This document shows positions 56,901 to 64,000 of a DNA stretch of 64,000 bases, piece after piece. The notes below the pieces were generated by a model. It saw only the letters and a program-made list of their open reading frames with translations, was not told where the DNA came from and did not search any database. Source of the stretch: Phalacrocorax aristotelis (lineage: Eukaryota > Chordata > Aves > Suliformes > Phalacrocoracidae); NCBI RefSeq assembly GCF_949628215.1, contig NC_134280.1, positions 11,667,795-11,731,794 on the forward strand, given 5' to 3'. The position numbers were made by a program, and so were the translations under genes. Every line of letters starts with the position of its first letter. Positions within the stretch are counted from its first letter, which is position 1.

Positions 56901-59900
56901 AGTCAGTTAGATACGGTCAATGCTATTCTCCGTTTTTATGGCATGAACCAAGCAATTTGTCTTAAAACTGTCAAACTGATGAGCATGTAATTGTCACACT
57001 GTTGTCTCCATTCAATTCTGGCTGCTTGCGTCCATTTGCTTTTGTGAGCTTGTTAGTGCAGAGACCGGACTGCAAAGTGCCCACCGGGCTGCGAGCAGGC
57101 AGCGTTACTAACAAGAACTAGGTGGGATCTTTATGTGGCACAAAGCAATGCTTGGGGCAGTTCCTGCTTGCTATGGGGTAGGTGCTACATTTTTCTCTGA
57201 AGCAGGCCTGCAGGCAGATGGTCGGCAGGTATCTGGGCGCACCGAGTTGCTTGACTGTGAGGTGTCCTCTGCTCAGGGGGAACTGGGGTTTGAACCAGCA
57301 TGCCATGTCTGAGCCGCTGTGGGACTGCCTTTTGGCGTGGTTACTTATGAGTTATTTGGACTTGCACAATATCCTTTACTCCTCAAATCTTCTCATCCTT
57401 TTTTCCTTTCACTCAACCTCTGGCAGCCTCCATTTTTCTCTATCACAGAAAAATTTGTGCTTGAGTTGAATGGTGCCTGGTGGCCACAGTTTTGGCTTTG
57501 GGTTTTGACCTGTGGGTACAATTGAGGGGAGTTTGCAGGGTGCTGCGGCCATTGCTGGGGCTTTCTCAAGGCCACTGTTACTTTCCTGCTTGGTGTTACC
57601 CTGCCTGGGTTAGAAACTGAAGCAGAAGCAGGGGTCAGTCCTGCAGCCCCTGGATGCTGCACTGCACCCCCTTCCCTGGGGCTTTTGCACCTGAGGGGTT
57701 TATTTTCTTCCACCCCAGGTAATGCAGCATTTCACTGAACAAGAAGGGGTCTGGATTTGATCTGGGCTGCAGCTTGTCCTGTGGCAAGTCCTCTGGACCC
57801 ATTTTAGAGGAAAGTTTAAGAGAAAATAGCTGGGTCAAGTAAAGGGGACCTGTGCAAAGGTGCTGCTGACCTGAGAGCTTTGTGCAGCTCCCATCAGGAG
57901 TTGTGCAGGGGCTTTCCCCTGGCCCCCCGGCCTTCCTTTGGAGAAACTTTGTCATGGAGGCTGCAGAAGAGCACATTGCAGCAGTAACTGTTTCTCACCA
58001 CTATGCAATTGGACAGGTTTGCACATGCATGGGTGCCCTGCCCCAAAAATGCTCCTGGCAGCTCCCACACGGGTGTGCTCCTCATTCCATGTGCAGCGCT
58101 GTCTCGTCCTTGGTGTGCAGATGCTGCTTTCGTCTACACCCCTTGCTGGGATGATGAGCATTGGTATAAACAGTACCATATCCAGAGCTGTCTCTCATGG
58201 TGTTACAAGCTCTACTGCTAAAGAGTAGCAGCTGGGGGAGGAAGCCACCATCCTCCTCTCCCTGGGCTGCCCACCCCTCCTGGCTCTTGTTCTACTGCCC
58301 CAGCCAGAAAATTAAGCCCTAATTCAAAGCCTTTTGAAGTTGAGTCTTTCCCATTCACATCAAGAGGCTTTGGAGCAGACCCCAGGGAGGATTGGAAATG
58401 CCTGATAAAGACTGCAGTTGCATGAGCAACCCTAAATATCATCCTATTTGGATACTTCACTCCAGTGTTAATTCCTAACTAAAGGTTCACGGCTGCAATT
58501 GTGGTGCTGTTTGTGGTGTTTGTTGCACACCAGAGTGTCCTTTCTAATAAGTGGCCAGCAGAAATGAGCTGGCAGAGGTGCTCACCTGGAGCTGTGGCCC
58601 AGACACTGAGACAGCAGGAGAGCATCTCCCCATGGGTGCCCTGCTGCTGGGCTGACCAGCCTGGGAGAGTACCTGTACCCCACCAGCCTTTCACTGACTT
58701 TAGGTCAAACCACATCCAAGATAAACTTTTCTCCAAGGCTGCCCTAAACGTGCTGCTCTGAAAGGCTGGGTGTTGTTTTCAGTTTTGTGAGGGATTCTGA
58801 TTTTTATTTTGTCATGCTGGAGATGATTTAAATAGTCCCAGTCCTCCTTTCTAGAACTTCATCTGTTTACATAATGCGTTCCAAGAAATTTGTGTTCACA
58901 TCTATCTGATGTGCCGTCTCCTTGGCTGGACCCTGCCGCTGGATGCTGGAATGCAAATCTCACATTTTTCAAATAACATTGGGACCTCATAGTGAGAAAA
59001 TGCAGCAGAGAGCCTCTCTGTCCCCAAGCCCCACGGCCTCAGGGAACCCCTGGAGCACCCCGCAGGGTGCAAAGGCGAGATCTGTCAGATGACCTCTTCC
59101 TCTCCTTGATGTCTCCCCCACCCTCTGCCATGCTGGAGCATCAGCAAAAAATGGGGTTTGTTCAGCCTTGCTCCAGCTTTTGGCTGTGCAGCTGAAGGAG
59201 GGGCTGGTGTGGCTGTGAGCATCTTCTCTGCATTATTTCATGTCATTATAGTCTATCAGTCCATCAGAAGGCTGTCTCATTATTATAGTGCAGAAATAAG
59301 TAGGAATTGGCTGTTGAAAATTCAATGTTTTGGGCATGCAACTCATTTGCTTTGGCCCATTTGGAAAAAAAATAAAAAAAAAAAAAAGGCATTCTAACAA
59401 ACGGGTTCTTTGCAAAAGGCTGCACTGTGTGGCCGGTTGTTCCTGAGCGCGGCCCCGCACAAGGCTGCATTGTGCACTACGCATGGGGCTTGCAACGAGG
59501 ACTGGAGCTCTGGGGATGGGCGCTGGGAGACTCCCTGCCATGGCAGCCCGTTCTCAGGGGGTGAGTGGCTGCCTGTGCCTCACTGCCTCTGGCAGACATG
59601 GGCTGCCTTTTGGTCACCTCCCATGCAGGCTCTCCCACTTCCTTTATTCTGCAGCAAAGCTGCCCAGAACAGCCTGCCCACGTCAAGCCTCTCTGGCTGT
59701 GCTCTGCCTCAGCAACTGCTTGCTGTGGTCACTGTTTTTTTTTCCATGTGATGGTGTCATGCCAACACCTGCAGTGCAGAGGTGTGAAGGAGGGGGGACA
59801 CGCAGTGCTTGTGTGGGGACGTGCCAGAGGAAGAGGGCACAGGTCTCTGCAGCCACCCAGCCTCACTCTCCAGCTTCATGTCTTCATTTGGCTTTCTGGG

Positions 59901-62900
59901 TTGGTGGGTTTGTTCTGCTTCCTGCAGTGCCACCTCCTTGTCCTCTCTTCTTTCTTTTGCGAAGCTCCTTCAAGGTGATGCACGTGCAAAAAATAACAGC
60001 TTCTCACCTTTCCCCCTTGAAGAGATGGGAATTGGCTGTCCAGGCAGGAAACCAAACACTTTGTCTTACTTTCACAGGGGTGGGAGCAAGTGGTGCTGCT
60101 GCGGCTGGGATGAAAACCCAGGCTTAGCTTTCCGCTGCTGTGGTCTGTGAGCAAACTCAGTTTTCAAACCCTTGCAGGATTTCTTTTTTGGTAGATCCCT
60201 TTGGTAGGCTCAAGGCTCTGTGTGGGCCGCTTTTGAGTACAGCCACCACAAATGACACCAGCTTCTCCTTGTCATCTCCTGTTTGCTACAGATATCAGCA
60301 CATCAAAACAAAACTCCTGCTGTGGGATTGATGTCTCTCCCTCCCCTTCCCTTTTGTCTGTTCTTCAATCCCCAGGAGTTCAGCAGCACGAAGTCCATCA
60401 CATCACGGTGTGACTTCCTGCAGAACCTGATTGCAAACGGTTGTGCTGGAGCCATCGAAAACCCCAGCAGCAGCATTAACGTGGTGAAGAATGTCCCTCT
60501 GAGCAGCAAGGGCTCTGGCCAGATGCACCTGGACGTCACGCAGATCATGCCTCAGAAAGTCGCCTTGAATCTTCGTCCTGGTGAGTCCCCAGTGGCTCTA
60601 AGCCATATGCTGGGATGTGCTTGTTGGGGGTGAGAAAGGGTGGCTGGGACATGCTGAGAGCATGTTATAGCCTGTGACCTTGTAGCACACTAAAGAAGGT
60701 GGCTGCTGGCCCCTTCCAGAGCCCGTGAACTTTGGTGGTACATCACAAACAGGTTTGGGACTGAGGTGTATGTCCTCCATGAGAGGACACTGCTGTTATG
60801 CAGGGTCAATCAAACCCCATCCAAAACTGTTGTCAGTACTAGTCTTAACCTTTGCATGTGTTTAAAAGGAACCTGCTCAACTTAAAAAAATGCAATCACT
60901 GGGTGGAAGGAGTTAAAATAACTTTGGATCCTCCACCATGCTGACAGTGCTTGACTCTAAACTGAGACAGCTCCTTGTATAAATTGGAAACAAAATCGCA
61001 TATCTGTTTTCTGTCGGTATGCAAAGGAGACGTGGGATCAAGGCCCAAGACGGAGATTTGAACTTGTGACTCAGGCCTTGGACTGTGGCCAGATCCCTGT
61101 TTCATTCCCCTGAGCCATCACTTTTCTTCAATCTTTTCCTTTTAATTAAAAATTAGAAGGGAAGGGCTATGCTGAGCCATGCAAGTATGCTTGTTATCAA
61201 AAGTTTTTGCATGGTGGGGGGAGGTTTTAATGTGGGTTCAGAATTCTTGCAAAAATTTGGCAGCTAATATTTCTGAAGGGGGGGATAAAAAGCTCTTTAT
61301 TGCAAAGTTAAGAAGCAAATATAAAAGCTCGATTCATTGTGAGCAACTGGTGTGGGTTTCTAAGGCTTACAGTTTTGTGACAGCTCTTATGAGCATACAG
61401 AAAAATGAAATATGATGTTTTGTCCAAGAAATACAGGAGTTTGAGCTGGTGCTCCTGCTACCAGTGCTCTCCCAGAGCAATCTACCAGTTGCTGCAAGAT
61501 TTTTTGTTTTAATTCTATGGGTTGGATAGTCCTCATGTCTCTTTATTAACTTTTCCTAAGCGTTATGACTGCTGTTATCAGTCAGACCCGCAAAGGTAAA
61601 GAGATTTTGTTTCAAAGTCTTAAAAGCAGATACCTGAGGGTACTTGTCACTGGATGTGTGGCTAGATGCATGGCTTCTGCAACTGAATGTTGCTGATGAA
61701 ACAGGTTTGCTCCCATTAAAAAAAAAAGGGAGTTGTTACTCCTGTTTCTTGAGGCAGTTCCTGGCAGAAAGGGCTTGCTCAGCATCAACATCTCACCTCC
61801 CGCAGACCCTCCTTTACGCCCAGTGCCTGGTGCTCAGCAAGTTCCCCTTTCCCAATCCATGTTGGTTTTGCGCAGCCGGAGGCACGGATGCCCACCGCTC
61901 TGGTCTGTGGCAGCGCATGGGGCTCCGTCTCCCCATGGCTGTCAGATGCTTTTGGGCCGGGGAGCTCCCCTCCCTGTGTGCCTGTTGCAGAGCATCGGAG
62001 TCATTACAGGAGGAGGGACGTACCTAGATGTTTTTAACAGTACCTCCCTCTTCTACTCTCTTTTTGATGTTGGGCAGCACTCCATCTTACTCAGGGCTGA
62101 TAACTTCCTACACCCTTGTATTTAAACTCCCCAGTTTAAATTATCCATTAATCCTTGGTTTGAGAATGGGTCCTGAGGGTTTCACCCTGTGAACCCAAGA
62201 CAAAAAGGAGACAATGTTGATTTAATTTCAGGCATGAAGAGTGTACTATTTCAAAGATGAATTCGCATGGTGGTCTGTGGTGATGGTGATCTTTTATTCT
62301 TAGACTGCTAAGTGGAAGCAGAAGGGAGCAAATTGTCAATTGTTCGCTAATCCGAGCCAGGCAGTTTGATCTAAGCATCCCATGGCAGTAGTCACACCCC
62401 CAAATCTCCGTGCCCACAGCTAATTTCCAAAGGTCTCAAATTGATGTCCTTCACAAGGTAGCTTTCAGATTGTGCATTTAGTTTTTATAATATTGGTTTT
62501 TAATCTTGGGTCCAGCTATAAAGTTAGTGCGTCCTGGTTAGATGAAGAATATGAATAGTGTAAAAGGAATTAAAAGGAATGAATAGCTGCAAGTTGTGTT
62601 GCCCATCAAGCTGTAAGCCTCACCAAGCAGAAAGAAGAGCTTTTCGTGGGTGACTGTTGAGTTTGTGTTCCTAAGTGGCCAAAAGCAGTTTTTCCAGTTT
62701 CTGCACTGCCTCTGTGTGACAGTATCCAAGAAACATTACCGAATTCAGTTTTGAATTAAAAACTTTGCAGTAAAAGCCCTAAGGAGACGATGGTGGTGAT
62801 GGTACGTGGGGAAGGAGGACACTGGATATCGTGCACAGAGAATAATGTATTCTTTTGCACTTACATACATTAGTGATATCTTCTCTGAGATAATTGATTT

Positions 62901-64000
62901 GTGCAGTTAGGAATGACAGAAGAACCAGGCCTAGGCTTCTGTTATTTTTGGTTTGTTTCAGGGATTAATAAATTCATAACTATTAAGAGAAGAAGGTTTC
63001 ATCACAGCATCCCAAATACTCTTTCTGGCACAGGAATTCCCATCTTAGGACCTGCTTGGTCCTAAGAAGAGAGTTTTGGAAATGGAAATGTTGGGAAATG
63101 CAGAAGGACACCTCCTCTTTTTCTGAAAGGGTTGGGTATTTCAGTGGGAAAAATATGTAGGAATGAAAAAAATAGGCATGGGAATGAGTTTTCCCAGAGT
63201 TAAACACATTCTTGCAGCACTGACTGAATTAAAGTCAAGCTTGCAATCACTGTTTCTTACCCTGCAATAAGTGCTAACAAATATTGTGCTATATAAATGA
63301 TGCACTTCTTTGTTCCCCCACAAAATGTGTGCCGGCTACACCGTCAGGCTCACCTGATTTGCTTGAGCTGCCTCAGTTGCTTTGCTTACTGTAGGCTCTG
63401 TGCTGAGTTGCATCCTGCTGCATACCACACCTCAGTGCTGTGCTGGGAAAGTCCTGCTCCTGCTGGAAAAGAAAGTTGGGGAGAATAAGGTGGAATATTT
63501 ATGGCTTCCTACAGCTGATCCGGGCAATACATATGTGTGCATGTTTGCAGATGGTGCCTCTCGCAGCCCTGCCTTTGCCAGATGGGGTTGTAGCAGACTG
63601 CAGAGGGGAACAATTACCTGTAAGAAAGAAGTCCTGGGTTGGAAGCCACCCTTGATCTAAATGTGCAGGGAAATCATTAAATAGAGGGAAGGCGTTAGTT
63701 TAGGAGCTGTAGCTGGCTCTTTTGGTACCCCAGCACTGAGCTGGCTGAGATGCACAGGGAACTGGGGGAGCAAAGGGCGCAGACCCAGATCTAAACCATT
63801 CTCAGCTTTATTTGCAAAAGAGGCTGGCTCTGACCTTTATGCACGTTCCCCTGGGTGCTGGGACCCTGGCTTCTTCGCCAAGGGGGTGGATGCTGCTGGG
63901 CCAAAGCAGCTGATGCAGAGGGCTGGGAGAGGCTGTCCACTCGCTCCCCTCACATGGAGATGGAGGCAGGAACCATGACAAAGCAGATCCGGGAGCCAGG
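47849..64000 (+). CDS. ITGB5: ITGB5, integrin beta-5 (exons 1-3, 3' truncated by window)
   Basis: Integrin beta-5 pairs with alpha-V to form a vitronectin/RGD receptor at the plasma membrane that also activates latent TGF-beta. Present here: join(47849-47954, 52076-52161, 60376-60580), all GT-AG with matching phases (1, 0, 1). The start Met is followed by an Arg/Pro-rich then Leu-rich signal peptide. Residues after [16 protein letters not shown] form the PSI domain with C-A-W-C-S-K-E. Exon 3 contains S-I-T-S-R-C-D and P-L-S-S-K-G-S-G, nearly identical to mammalian ITGB5. The next exon, which would carry the beta-I-like domain start, was not found before 64000, so the gene continues to the right. 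A CpG island covers the start. MUC13 lies upstream on the same strand, as in human. Confidence 0.95.
47955..52075 (+). other. ITGB5 intron 1
   Basis: 4.1 kb. The first 430 bp are still CpG island; the rest is ordinary. No repeats or exons recognised. Confidence 0.85.
52076..52161 (+). CDS. ITGB5: ITGB5 exon 2 (PSI domain, part 1)
   Basis: 86 nt, phase 1 to 0: [15 protein letters not shown] through [10 protein letters not shown]. The Cys spacing and W are the plexin-semaphorin-integrin module of integrin beta chains, with residues specific to beta-5. Donor GTAGGT. Confidence 0.95.
54580..54726. repeat. AT-rich (TA)n microsatellite ending in (CA)n
   Basis: Runs of TATATA and ATAATATA, a purer TATATATATA block near 54695-54712, then ACACACACA directly against the CR1 copy. 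Confidence 0.8.
54729..55172 (-). mobile_element. CR1 LINE, 5'-truncated, antisense in ITGB5 intron 2
   Basis: The complement of the + strand opening (ATTCATAGAATGTCCTGAGC, GGAAGGGACC, ATCAAGTCCAACTCC) is the canonical CR1 3' end. The minus frame includes [10 protein letters not shown] and [11 protein letters not shown]1 ORF2 C-terminal words. The copy is 5'-truncated and inactive. Confidence 0.93.
60376..60580 (+). CDS. ITGB5: ITGB5 exon 3 (PSI end and hybrid-domain start)
   Basis: 205 nt, phase 0 to 1. Begins [13 protein letters not shown], passes N-G-C and E-N-P-S-S-S, and ends V-A-L-N-L-R-P plus one base before GTGAGT. Acceptor is TTCAATCCCCAG. Confidence 0.95.
60581..64000 (+). other. 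ITGB5 intron 3 (runs off window)
   Basis: 3.4 kb with no match to the expected next exon (D-Y-P-V-D-L-Y-Y-L-M-D-type residues). No mobile element recognised. Confidence 0.75.

Larger units (their letters stand above)
52162..60375 (+). other. ITGB5 intron 2
   Basis: 8.2 kb. Contains an AT microsatellite (about 54580-54725) and an antisense CR1 (54729-55172). No further exon recognised. Confidence 0.85.

Noticed and set aside
1-64000. Bacterial-style systems, CRISPR arrays, toxin genes, intact retroviral genes
   Set aside because: None of the required signatures was seen. The sequence is bird nuclear DNA with introns and CR1, and the only retroviral trace is a solo LTR.

Overview
The window is vertebrate nuclear DNA, almost certainly from a bird. 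Evidence for this: intron-split genes with GT-AG boundaries, two 5'-truncated CR1 LINE copies, a solo LTR of an avian endogenous-retrovirus type, a GC-rich CpG-island promoter, and the gene order HEG1 > MUC13 > ITGB5, all on the + strand. Human 3q21 has the same three neighbours in the same relative orientation. The order or species of bird cannot be fixed from the sequence.

Layout. Bases 1-1599 hold the last two coding exons of HEG1 (1-37 and 1450-1599), ending in the KRIT1-binding Arg-Arg-Arg-Asp-Tyr-Phe tail. A long, probably several-kb 3'UTR and then intergenic DNA follow, with a 40-bp tandem duplication, a 572-bp solo LTR with a perfect 5-bp target-site duplication (9549-10130) and an unexplained GC-rich block near 11.0-11.7 kb. 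MUC13 runs from 13369 to 36610 in 16 coding exons that I could join in frame (1,392 nt, 463 residues): signal peptide, five identical Pro/Thr/Ser exons, EGF, SEA (three exons), EGF, a third Cys-rich EGF (two exons), transmembrane exon and cytoplasmic tail (two exons). MUC13 3'UTR and about 10 kb of intergenic DNA follow. ITGB5 starts in a CpG island at about 47.5-48.4 kb. Exons 1-3 (signal peptide, PSI domain and the start of the hybrid-domain region) are present, and the gene runs off the right edge.

The most remarkable feature is a 4.5-copy tandem array (17074-21579) with a period of exactly 1000 bp and no difference that I can see between copies. Each copy carries one 57-nt phase 1-1 exon encoding a 19-residue Ser/Thr/Pro-rich mucin cassette. 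The O-glycosylated domain of this MUC13 is therefore built by multiplying whole exon-plus-intron units, not by a repeat inside one exon. Copy number should set mucin length in 19-residue steps. The exact identity and round period also mean an assembly artefact must be excluded.

Other notable structures are an approximately 890-bp pure pyrimidine tract ending about 70 bp before the MUC13 transmembrane exon, and an approximately 360-bp alternating purine/pyrimidine tract just upstream of the ITGB5 CpG island. No bacterial genes, CRISPR arrays, tRNA or rRNA genes were recognised. Most open frames of 60-350 codons here are chance frames in introns, GC-rich DNA or simple repeats.
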